Source: Candidatus Cloacimonadota bacterium (lineage in GTDB: Bacteria; Cloacimonadota; Cloacimonadia; Cloacimonadales; TCS61). Taken from it: 6,498 bases of DNA. Below, in pieces: positions 1 to 5,969 of the stretch. The number at the start of each line of letters is the position of its first letter. The stretch's first letter is position 1. The position numbers and the translations under genes were made by a program. The DNA is taken from the NCBI GenBank assembly GCA_027858325.1, contig JAQICU010000387.1:1-6498 (forward strand). The letters run 5' to 3'. The notes below the pieces were generated by a model that did not search any database, was not told the DNA's origin, and was given only the letters and a program-made list of their open reading frames with translations.

Positions 1-411
1 CTGAAAAATGGTATTGAAATCATATTCGTAGTCTTTATAAATAAGCCTACGTTTGGGAACCTTAATTTCAATATATTCCGCAAGAATTCCTGAAATATAC
101 TTATCCATTGAGATCGCACTTGCACGTTGAGCAGAACCTGTAAAAGGTATGTTTTCTAAAGCAAGAATCGATTGTAACCTGCCATCCTCACCTTCAGTAC
201 CATGTAAACCATTAAAGACTATATCAGGTTTGACCTCATTTATCCTGTTTATCATTTCAGAGTAGGAATTAAATTCTGCCGGGTCTATTAGGGTAATATT
301 TATCCATTTTTCATTAAGAGCTTTCTCGATCTCGATGGAAGTTGCTTTAGATACATCCGCTTCTTCAGAAATCCCACCCGATAAAATAATAATGTTATTT
401 AAATTAATCAT
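1..411 (-). CDS. ddl: D-alanine--D-alanine ligase, N-terminal part (runs off left edge)
   Basis: This is the first 137 codons of an ATP-dependent ligase that joins two D-alanines in the cytoplasm to make the dipeptide ending the peptidoglycan stem. The frame is open from the ATG at 411 to the window edge. The N-terminal glycine-rich motif SGGISEEADVS (residues 11-21) matches the family GGxSxExxVS pattern, and its Glu is the one expected to bind the first D-Ala. The strongest signal is GLHGTEGEDGRLQ (68-80), followed by IPFTGSAQRASAISMDKY (88-105), the typical Ddl HGxxGEDGxxQ...PYTGSxxxASAxxMDK block. The ATP-grasp and catalytic C-terminal parts lie outside the window, so activity cannot be judged. 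An AGGA sits about 9 nt before the ATG. The gene starts 48 nt after aroA on the same strand, so co-transcription is likely. A complete Ddl is usually 300-370 residues. Confidence 0.93.
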   Translation of the reverse strand, partial: MINLNNIIILSGGISEEADVSKATSIEIEKALNEKWINITLIDPAEFNSYSEMINRINEVKPDIVFNGLHGTEGEDGRLQSILALENIPFTGSAQRASAISMDKYISGILAEYIEIKVPKRRLIYKDYEYDFNTIFQ

Positions 412-459
412 GTACGTTTTATCCTAATATTAAAGAATTATGTCAAGAATATTTAGATT

Positions 460-1701
460 TTAGTTTTTTATAGATTTCAAATCATTTAAAAAATTCGGAT
501 AAGATTTAGCAATAACCGAAGCATTTGTAATTGTAATTTGAGGAAATATAATCTTTAAGATATGAAATGCCATAGCCAAACGATGATCATTATAAGTAGC
601 TAATATTTCATTTCCGGGGATTCTATCTAGTGGATTGACCGTTAATACTCCATTATTATATGATATGTTTACGCCAAGACGTGATAGTTCCGAGATCAGT
701 GTTTCTATTCTATTAGATTCTTTATACTTCAAATGTTCTATATTTTTAATTTGTGTTTTAGACTCGGCAAACAGAGCAAGTACTGCCAGTGTGGGAACCT
801 GATCAGGTGTATTCTTCATATCAATTGATATACCTTTCAATTCCCCTCTGCTAACACTAATTCTATCCTTCTCTACTTTGATCTTTGCTCCGATCTTTTC
901 TAAAATTGTTAAAAATTGATAATCCGGCTGCAAAGATGTTTGATTTAATGCATTTGTAGAAACTACAGACTTACTCAAAGCTCCAAAAGCCCAGAAATAA
1001 CAGGCAGAAGAATAATCCGGTTCTATTGTATATTCATCAAGATCATTATATTCCTGACCTGCATGAATAAATATCCTGCTGCCGTAAAAATCTGCAATAA
1101 CCCCGAAATCCTGCATGATCCTGATCGTCATATCAATATAGGAACGAGATACGACCTCACCTTCCAGAAAGAGTTCCAGATCATTCACATAGGATGGAGC
1201 TATCAATAACAGCGAACTAATGAATTGACTTGATATATCGGCTGGAACATCAAAAACAATGCCTTGAGGAAGTGTACCCTTTATTTTAAGATAATCACCA
1301 TTGAATTCTACGGAAGCACCCATTTTATTTAGAATATCCAATAATGGTTTTATCGGTCTTTGTTTTAATTGATCTGAAATATTTATAATATACTGTGATC
1401 TTCTTATCGATGCTGTTCTTGCAGTTAAGAATCTGTATGAAGTACCGGAATCCCGGATAAAGAGTTTTCCTTTCCTTACCAGTTTTGCAGGTGGAGTAAC
1501 GATCCAAGTATCAGAGAATTTATCGAACTTCAATCCCATCTTACACATGTTGTCGGTCATTGTTGTGATATCTGCACAACTTGAAGGATTGATTATTTTG
1601 ATCGGACTTTTTAGGTATGATGCTATTATTAGAACTCGGTTCAAAATTGATTTCGAACCTTCTAATTCTATATGACCCGAGATATCTAAATAGTTTCTCA
1701 T
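460..1701 (-). CDS. aroA: 3-phosphoshikimate 1-carboxyvinyltransferase (EPSP synthase)
   Basis: This cytoplasmic enzyme of the shikimate pathway transfers enolpyruvyl from PEP to shikimate-3-phosphate, the sixth step toward chorismate and aromatic amino acids. At 413 aa it is full length (E. coli has 427). The expected substrate residues are visible by family comparison: K17, S18 and R22 in SKSILNR; G86 and R90 in DSGTSYRFL; R115 in QRPI; SSQ at 157-159; S185 and Y188 in SRSYID; D300 in TPD; K327, E328 and R331 in KYKESNR; H373 and R374 in YNDHR; and K399 in AKSYP. N330 stands where most relatives have Asp (KESDR or KETDR). The start is supported by GGAGAG just upstream. Upstream lies a divergent gene, so a promoter must be in 1702-1866; downstream is ddl. 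Glyphosate sensitivity cannot be read with confidence, although the Gly of the GT motif is kept. Confidence 0.96.
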   Translation of the reverse strand: MRNYLDISGHIELEGSKSILNRVLIIASYLKSPIKIINPSSCADITTMTDNMCKMGLKFDKFSDTWIVTPPAKLVRKGKLFIRDSGTSYRFLTARTASIRRSQYIINISDQLKQRPIKPLLDILNKMGASVEFNGDYLKIKGTLPQGIVFDVPADISSQFISSLLLIAPSYVNDLELFLEGEVVSRSYIDMTIRIMQDFGVIADFYGSRIFIHAGQEYNDLDEYTIEPDYSSACYFWAFGALSKSVVSTNALNQTSLQPDYQFLTILEKIGAKIKVEKDRISVSRGELKGISIDMKNTPDQVPTLAVLALFAESKTQIKNIEHLKYKESNRIETLISELSRLGVNISYNNGVLTVNPLDRIPGNEILATYNDHRLAMAFHILKIIFPQITITNASVIAKSYPNFLNDLKSIKN

Positions 1702-1704
1702 TTA

Positions 1705-1710
1705 CTCTCC
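1705..1710 (-). promoter_or_regulatory. Ribosome binding site of aroA
   Basis: On the minus strand GGAGAG lies just before the aroA ATG (GGAG core, then AGTAA, then ATG). This is a near-consensus Shine-Dalgarno sequence at good spacing and fixes the start at 1701. Confidence 0.75.
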
Positions 1711-1723
1711 ATACACCGAGCAA

Positions 1724-1752
1724 AATTTAAGAAGCTTTCTATAATACGTCAA
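1724..1752 (-). promoter_or_regulatory. Candidate sigma-70-type promoter for aroA-ddl
   Basis: On the minus strand TTGACG (1752-1747) and TAAATT (1729-1724) are separated by 17 nt. They resemble -35 and -10 boxes with 5/6 and 4/6 matches. Transcription would begin near 1717 and give a leader of about 16 nt carrying the GGAGAG site. A promoter is needed in this divergent gap, but AT-rich DNA yields such matches by chance, so the exact boxes are tentative. Confidence 0.4.
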
Positions 1753-1810
1753 TAAGATTATTATATTTACTCTTAAAAGGCTTGAAAAATAGAAGCAACC
1801 TATTTTTATT

Positions 1811-1839
1811 TTGACAATATACGTACTTGTTCATTTATT
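1811..1839 (+). promoter_or_regulatory. Candidate sigma-70-type promoter for the ABC exporter operon
   Basis: A perfect TTGACA (1811-1816) is followed after 17 nt by TTTATT (1834-1839), a 4/6 match to the -10 box. The expected start near 1846 gives a leader of about 20 nt. The operon has no other upstream space, because the divergent aroA begins at 1701. The -35 box is strong and the -10 box is weak. Confidence 0.45.
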
Positions 1840-1855
1840 CCCCTAATATTAAAAA

Positions 1856-1860
1856 GAGGT
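1856..1860 (+). promoter_or_regulatory. Ribosome binding site of the ABC ATPase gene
   Basis: GAGGT lies six nt before the ATG at 1867. An earlier ATG at 1862 is followed directly by a stop codon, so the Shine-Dalgarno spacing supports 1867 as the start. Confidence 0.7.
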
Positions 1861-1866
1861 TATGTA

Positions 1867-2550
1867 ATGTCTGGTATTATAAATATTGAGAGCATGAAGA
1901 AAGAATACAAAATGGGCAAAATAACAGTACCAGCCTTAAATGGTGTTGATATTTCCATAAATGCAGGTGAATTTGTAGCGATCATTGGTCCTTCCGGATC
2001 CGGGAAATCAACCTTGATGCATATAATCGGCTGTTTAGACAAACCAACCGATGGTAAGTATTCACTTAATGCTGAGCTTGTTAGCGAAATAAAAAAAGGT
2101 AAACTTGCTCTAATTCGAAATAAACAGATAGGGTTCGTGTTCCAGACATTTAATCTTCTTCCCCATTTGAATATTCTTAAGAATGTGGAATTACCTCTGA
2201 TGTATGCTGGTTATAGTAAGAAAAACAGAACCCGTACTGCAAAGAGAGTATTAGAAGAAGTAGGACTGGGTGACCGCTTAAAGCATAAGCCTTCCGAACT
2301 TTCCGGTGGACAAAGACAGAGAGTTGCAATTGCCAGAGCTATTGTGAATAATCCAACGATAATCCTGGCTGATGAACCAACCGGTAATCTGGATACAGCT
2401 TCAGGTGGAGATATACTTTCTATATTTTCTGATCTTAATGATAGAGGACATACAATAATAATAGTAACACACGATCCAGCGGTTGCAAAACGTGCTAACA
2501 GAGTAATAAATATTGTTGATGGATTGATTCAAGATGGCAATATCTCTTAA
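1867..2550 (+). CDS. ABC exporter ATP-binding protein, MacB/LolD type
   Basis: This is the cytoplasmic ATPase subunit of a type VII (MacB/LolCDE/FtsE-like) ABC system, 227 aa, normal for a single ABC domain. All motifs are in place: Walker A GPSGSGKST (41-49), Q-loop Q93 in FVFQTFNLLP, signature LSGGQRQRVAIARA (145-158), Walker B IILADEP (165-171), D-loop GNLD (173-176) and the switch His202 in VTHD. The HIIGCLDKPTDG stretch after Walker A and the FNLLPHLN/ELPLMYAG region are typical of the LolD/MacB subgroup. The last 17 nt overlap the start of the permease gene, implying translational coupling and a dedicated partner. Family members power lipoprotein release, or export of macrolides, peptides or virulence factors, by mechanotransmission. 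The substrate here cannot be told, so no symbol is given. Confidence 0.92.
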   Translation: MSGIINIESMKKEYKMGKITVPALNGVDISINAGEFVAIIGPSGSGKSTLMHIIGCLDKPTDGKYSLNAELVSEIKKGKLALIRNKQIGFVFQTFNLLPHLNILKNVELPLMYAGYSKKNRTRTAKRVLEEVGLGDRLKHKPSELSGGQRQRVAIARAIVNNPTIILADEPTGNLDTASGGDILSIFSDLNDRGHTIIIVTHDPAVAKRANRVINIVDGLIQDGNIS

Positions 2551-3760
2551 AGAAAACATTACCGTCGGATTCTCTGATTTCTGGTCTCGTAAAGTCAGGA
2601 GCATTATTACAGTTATGGGAATCGTACTGGGAACTATGTCTATCATCGTAGTGTTGGCACTGGTAAAAGGCATAAACAACCAGACCATGAAATGGATGAT
2701 GGAACGTGGTGGATTAAGCAAGATAACCGTACGTAGAAATTGGCAATATGATAAACCTGATTATATAAGAAATTATTTTACATGGAAGGAACTTGAATTG
2801 ATCCGTTCTCTCATTCCGGAAGCTAAATATTTTAATCCCCAACAACGTCAATGGACACGTCATTCCTACGAAGAGAAGGAATATAGAACTTCTATTCACG
2901 GAGTTCTTCCTGATTTTTCCAAGATCGAGGAATGGGATGTGCAGGAAGGCAGATTTATCAGCACATTTGATATAGATCAATCCAATGATGTTATTGTAAT
3001 AGGAACAACCGTAAAAGAAGAACTTTTCGGTAATAAAAATGCCGTAGGTGAAGTTATCACCGTCAATGATAGGCGACTGAAAGTAATAGGAATAATGGCT
3101 TTCCGTTATATGAAAAACAGTGGTGCAATTGGCAATAATAACGCATTTTCCTATTTGAACAGACGCACTTTTGTCCCCCTAACTACAATGATAAATAAAG
3201 GAACCGGAAGAGATAACATCTCCAGTTTCACTCTCAAAGCTCAGGATGCAGAAAGTGCTCCGGCATTACGTGAAAAATTGAGTAATATCATTCTAAATTT
3301 AAGAAGAGGATTACCTGTTTTTGAAGTTGAATCTGCTAAAGAGGAAGCTGAAGAAATGGCAAAAAACCAGAAGGTGTTCCAAATGATTTTTTATATAATC
3401 AGTGTAATATCTTTATTGGTTGGTGCAATCGTGATTGCTAATATTATGCTGGCAACCATTCAGGAACGAACACGTGAGATTGGCATAAGGCTCACGGTTG
3501 GAGCTAGAAGAAGAGATATTTTCATCCAATTCCTTGTTCAGACAATTCTGGTAACAACTATCGGCGGGATATTAGGGATATTTTTAGGATTATCATTGCT
3601 TGACCTTGTTAGTAATTTTTTAGGAATTGAACTTATAGCCGGGATAGCAATGATCTTTATTGCATTGATGGTTTCAGCAGGAGTAGGACTTATTTCTGGA
3701 ATTGTTCCAGCCATAATTGCAAGTAAATTAGACCCGGTAGAGGCCTTGAGGTATGAATAA
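2534..3760 (+). CDS. ABC exporter permease, MacB/FtsX family
   Basis: This 408-aa inner-membrane partner of the preceding ATPase has the MacB/LolC layout: a short N-terminal amphipathic stretch, TM1 (about 22-44), a large periplasmic MacB_PCD-like domain (about 47-280), then TM2 (283-305), TM3 (335-357) and TM4 (368-392). The loop between TM2 and TM3, ERTREIGIRLTVGARRRDI (311-329), is the conserved FtsX-domain coupling segment that contacts the ATPase. The C-terminus LDPVEALRYE is also typical. The periplasmic part has the usual EGRFIS (138-143) and VIVIGTTVKEELFG (153-166) blocks. The start overlaps the ATPase gene with no strong ribosome site, so translation is probably coupled. No MacA-type adaptor or TolC-type outer-membrane gene is nearby. 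It may form a homodimer with two ATPases; the substrate is unknown, and a LolC/E-like role is an alternative. Confidence 0.9.
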   Translation: MAISLKENITVGFSDFWSRKVRSIITVMGIVLGTMSIIVVLALVKGINNQTMKWMMERGGLSKITVRRNWQYDKPDYIRNYFTWKELELIRSLIPEAKYFNPQQRQWTRHSYEEKEYRTSIHGVLPDFSKIEEWDVQEGRFISTFDIDQSNDVIVIGTTVKEELFGNKNAVGEVITVNDRRLKVIGIMAFRYMKNSGAIGNNNAFSYLNRRTFVPLTTMINKGTGRDNISSFTLKAQDAESAPALREKLSNIILNLRRGLPVFEVESAKEEAEEMAKNQKVFQMIFYIISVISLLVGAIVIANIMLATIQERTREIGIRLTVGARRRDIFIQFLVQTILVTTIGGILGIFLGLSLLDLVSNFLGIELIAGIAMIFIALMVSAGVGLISGIVPAIIASKLDPVEALRYE

Positions 3761-4771
3761 ATGAAAATTAAAATGATATTTAATAAGATTTTCTCTTTTC
3801 TCAAAATTTTCTGGAAAAAATATAATGATGATAAGATATTTAAAGAATCCGCTGCTTTGACTTATGTTACACTTTTAGGATTTATTCCATTTATCATTTT
3901 TCTGCTCTTTTTCATCCCTGATCTATCTTTCATGAAAACAGAAGAACAGATTTCTAAACTGGCTTTATCTATATTTGTACCGGAATCTGCCGAAATGATT
4001 TTTGATTATATTGCTCAAATCACCAGTAAAAGAACTCCGTTCAATCTGATAAGTTTTTTCATTCTGTTATTTACTTCATATTCTCTGTTTCAAATCATTA
4101 ATTCCTCTTTCGATAGGATCCTGAATGCCAGAGAAATAAAATCAAAGAAATTTCTGACTGAGATAATAAGGTTCTTTGGCATGACCATTTTCGGATCAGT
4201 TATCATACTAGCATTGCTTTCGGCAATTTCACTTCCTATAGCCTCAAAATATCTTAGATTACCTTTTCTGCAATATCTCTCACTTTATTTCACTCCATTT
4301 CTGATATTGTTTATTATCTTTACACTGGGATTCTTTTATATTCCCACAGTAAAAGTAAAGAAACGTTCCATTATGATAGGAGCTGCTGTTTCTGCTGTCG
4401 TTTGGATATTGTTCAAATCATTCTTCAACTGGTATATTGCCACACTTACCAATATCGAACTTATCTTTGGTGTACTGGGAGCTATCCCGATCTTTTTGAT
4501 CTGGATCTATACAAATTGGGTTATAATGCTCAGCGGTGTGGTAATAGTTTCTATTCTGGAAGGTCGTCATCTAAATCCCGAATCTAGATTAAGTAACCAG
4601 GAACTGCTTAAGATCAGCATAGAAAGAACCCTGCCGATCAGTTCCAAGCGCAGAAGAGTTAAAACGAAGCTCAATAAAAATGATCTGAAGGAGATCCTGC
4701 AGGAATTATTGGATGAACCGCCTAAGGATACAGAAGCAAATAAAAAACAGTTTACAGAAAAAGACGAATAA
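3761..4771 (+). CDS. YihY/BrkB (UPF0761) family inner-membrane protein
   Basis: This is a 336-aa polytopic protein with about six membrane segments, near residues 32-53, 95-117, 138-160, 173-194, 202-227 and 235-266. The family hallmarks are ESAALTYVTLLGFIPF (29-44), FDRILNAREI (117-126), FYIPTVKVKKRSIMIGA (192-208) and FGVLGAIPIFLIWIYTNW (236-253). Some relatives were once labelled ribonuclease BN, but that activity belongs to a different protein; the role of YihY-like proteins is not settled. The C-terminal tail (267-336) is hydrophilic, rich in Lys, Arg and Glu, and probably cytoplasmic. The ATG follows the permease stop directly, with GAGG nine nt upstream at 3748-3751, so it is the third gene of the exporter operon. 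This position suggests a membrane or envelope role linked to the exporter, but that is inference. Confidence 0.88.
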   Translation: MKIKMIFNKIFSFLKIFWKKYNDDKIFKESAALTYVTLLGFIPFIIFLLFFIPDLSFMKTEEQISKLALSIFVPESAEMIFDYIAQITSKRTPFNLISFFILLFTSYSLFQIINSSFDRILNAREIKSKKFLTEIIRFFGMTIFGSVIILALLSAISLPIASKYLRLPFLQYLSLYFTPFLILFIIFTLGFFYIPTVKVKKRSIMIGAAVSAVVWILFKSFFNWYIATLTNIELIFGVLGAIPIFLIWIYTNWVIMLSGVVIVSILEGRHLNPESRLSNQELLKISIERTLPISSKRRRVKTKLNKNDLKEILQELLDEPPKDTEANKKQFTEKDE

Positions 4772-4799
4772 ATTTTTTCGCAATTAATTTAACACAAGT

Positions 4800-4887
4800 G
4801 GAGACGTGTCCGAGTGGCTTAAGGAGCACGCTTGGAAAGCGTGTATGCGGCAACGTATCCTGGGTTCAAATCCCAGCGTCTCCGCCA
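4800..4887 (+). tRNA. tRNA-Ser (anticodon GGA)
   Basis: This is a complete class II tRNA of 88 nt. The acceptor arms GGAGACG (4800-4806) and CGTCTCC (4877-4883) pair perfectly, followed by discriminator G and an encoded CCA (4885-4887). The anticodon stem CACGC/GCGTG encloses TTGGAAA with anticodon GGA at 4834-4836, which reads UCC and UCU. The long variable arm (4844-4859) with a GCAA loop is diagnostic for serine. The T arm is CTGGG/CCCAG around TTCAAAT. It starts 28 nt after the YihY-family gene. I see no convincing promoter of its own, so it may be read through from the operon. Its 3' end borders a region of different composition. Confidence 0.97.
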
Positions 4888-4902
4888 TTAAATATTAATA
4901 AC

Positions 4903-4930
4903 ATATTGTATATCAATTATATACGCATAT
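4903..4930. repeat. Imperfect AT-rich inverted repeat
   Basis: GTATAT (4908-4913) and ATATAC (4919-4924) form a perfect 6-bp stem around the loop CAATT. ATAT arms at 4903-4906 and 4927-4930 extend it across a small internal bulge. It begins 16 nt after the tRNA. It could act as a weak transcription end or a protein-binding site; the stem is too AT-rich to call a terminator. Confidence 0.45.
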
Positions 4931-4951
4931 ATTAAAAAGTTACTAAAAATT

Positions 4952-4975
4952 TATATGTAGTCATATATGTAGTCA
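4952..4975. repeat. Perfect tandem 12-bp repeat (two copies)
   Basis: TATATGTAGTCA occurs twice head to tail, at 4952-4963 and 4964-4975, with no mismatch; the core is TGTAGTCA. It lies 65 nt past the tRNA-Ser CCA. Short spaced or tandem direct repeats near a tRNA attachment site can be arm-type binding sites of a tyrosine recombinase, but no integrase gene is present in this window to support that reading. Confidence 0.7.
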
Positions 4976-5109
4976 AATAGTGTCTTATAATGACAAAAAC
5001 AGGTTTATCTCTGAGGTTGTGAAGATTCCTAATATTATCTCAGACAAACTGAATATGCTTCCATTATGATTTAATTACTTTTAATAATATCTATCGAAGA
5101 CATTTAATA

Positions 5110-5940
5110 TTATTCGTAACTCTTATAGCCCCATGCTTGGCTATACCTTGCCAATTTTTTACCAGATTTATTGTTATAAAAAATTATCCTACCTGTTGAA
5201 CCAGCATTATCACATATTTTTGCTAATGTTATACCAATACCAACTTTTATATCATAATCTAACGCATACCAAATATATGGATCAACCCAAGCTTCATTAT
5301 ACTCTTTGTTGAATTTTTTCAAAAGTCCAGAATCATAAAGAACTTGCAGTTTATCATCTTTTTTTCTACTATAGGTTGGTAATTGTTTCTGTTGTTTTTT
5401 ACGCTCTTGTTGTTTTGCTCTTCTGTTTCTTTCATCATGTGAAATTTCTGGAATGTATTTAGTTGAAGTTAAAGGTTCAAAAATCCATCCTTCCCAGTAG
5501 TTACTTCGAATATCTAATGTATCCTTCTTGGTTATTAGTGAGTATGCTGTCATTTGATAAAGAGCATTTATCCACTTTCCTACAATCTTTTGAACGTAAA
5601 TTTTCTCTCCAATTTTTAATGATAATAAAACATCAGAATCTGTTGATGGTCTTTTTCTAAAATTGACGTTGTCTGTAATTATCCATCTCTCTTTTCTCTC
5701 AAGTTTTTCACTATAATTCTTGAGATCAATGGATAATACATTACAAAATTTATCCCACTTTTCAGTGGACTTGAAATAATCCTTTACCATGTACCCGATT
5801 GAATTATTATATTTAACTTGAACAAATTCGTCATTAATTACTCTAATAACTTCAACCCATTCAAATTTACTTGCTGTTAATGTATAGTCACCATATTTAG
5901 GTTCAGTATAGAGTCTGCTTGAAATCCAGACTTCATACAT
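5110..5940 (-). CDS. SH3-like-domain protein with unknown C-terminal domain
   Basis: This 276-aa protein has no recognised specific function. Residues about 4-56 look like a bacterial SH3-like module (EWVEVIRVINDEFVQVKYNN, then IGYMVKDYF). Residues about 87-155 are a clearer SH3b/SH3_3 module: NVNFRKRPSTDSDVL (91-105), LKIGEKIYVQK, GKWINA, and a closing EGWIF. A Lys/Gln/Arg-rich linker follows (about 168-195), then a compact C-terminal region (about 199-274) with WVDPYIWYAL (218-227) and SGKKLARYSQAWGYKSY (259-275), which looks like a conserved domain I cannot name. No signal peptide or membrane segment is visible. The ATG at 5940 has only an AGGA 13 nt upstream, a poor distance, and the frame stays open for about 15 codons before it. 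This fits the protein being the back half of a longer one (see the upstream fragment). SH3b modules often bind peptidoglycan or peptides. Its GC is lower than that of the left-hand genes. Confidence 0.75.
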   Translation of the reverse strand: MYEVWISSRLYTEPKYGDYTLTASKFEWVEVIRVINDEFVQVKYNNSIGYMVKDYFKSTEKWDKFCNVLSIDLKNYSEKLERKERWIITDNVNFRKRPSTDSDVLLSLKIGEKIYVQKIVGKWINALYQMTAYSLITKKDTLDIRSNYWEGWIFEPLTSTKYIPEISHDERNRRAKQQERKKQQKQLPTYSRKKDDKLQVLYDSGLLKKFNKEYNEAWVDPYIWYALDYDIKVGIGITLAKICDNAGSTGRIIFYNNKSGKKLARYSQAWGYKSYE

Positions 5941-5969
5941 GTTTTCTTGCTGTTCCTTTCTAAATTCAA

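Larger units (their letters stand above)
4888..5109. other. AT-rich non-coding stretch after tRNA-Ser
   Basis: These 222 nt hold no convincing gene. They contain an imperfect inverted repeat (4903-4930), a tandem 12-bp repeat (4952-4975), a second small inverted repeat TCTGAG/CTCAGA (5010-5015 and 5039-5044) and the end of the leftward SH3-protein gene. The tRNA and that gene point toward each other, so termination signals are expected, yet there is no GC-rich stem with a T-run. The position next to a tRNA 3' end fits an attachment region of an integrated element, but this is inference. Confidence 0.5.

Noticed and set aside
418..446. TTGACA (minus strand) in the aroA-ddl gap as a separate ddl promoter
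   Set aside because: The only -10-like box at 17 nt is GATAAA, which overlaps the AGGA ribosome site and would start transcription at the ATG itself. Read-through from aroA explains ddl expression better.
2401..2980. Minus-strand frames opposite the ABC ATPase and permease genes
   Set aside because: The plus-strand proteins there carry unmistakable ABC and FtsX motifs. The antisense frames have no family features and no start signals.
4402..4587. Small plus-strand frame inside the YihY-family gene
   Set aside because: It lies wholly within a well-supported family coding region in another frame and has no ribosome site; it is a shadow frame.
5010..5044. TCTGAG/CTCAGA inverted repeat as a terminator for the SH3-protein gene
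   Set aside because: The arms are only 6 bp with a 23-nt loop and no adjacent T-run on either strand, so it is not a credible intrinsic terminator.
4981..5068. Short plus-strand frame from GTG, ending in ...NIISDKLNMLPL
   Set aside because: It has only about 28 codons, a GTG start without a ribosome site and no recognisable similarity. It may be chance or a decayed remnant, but cannot be supported as a gene.
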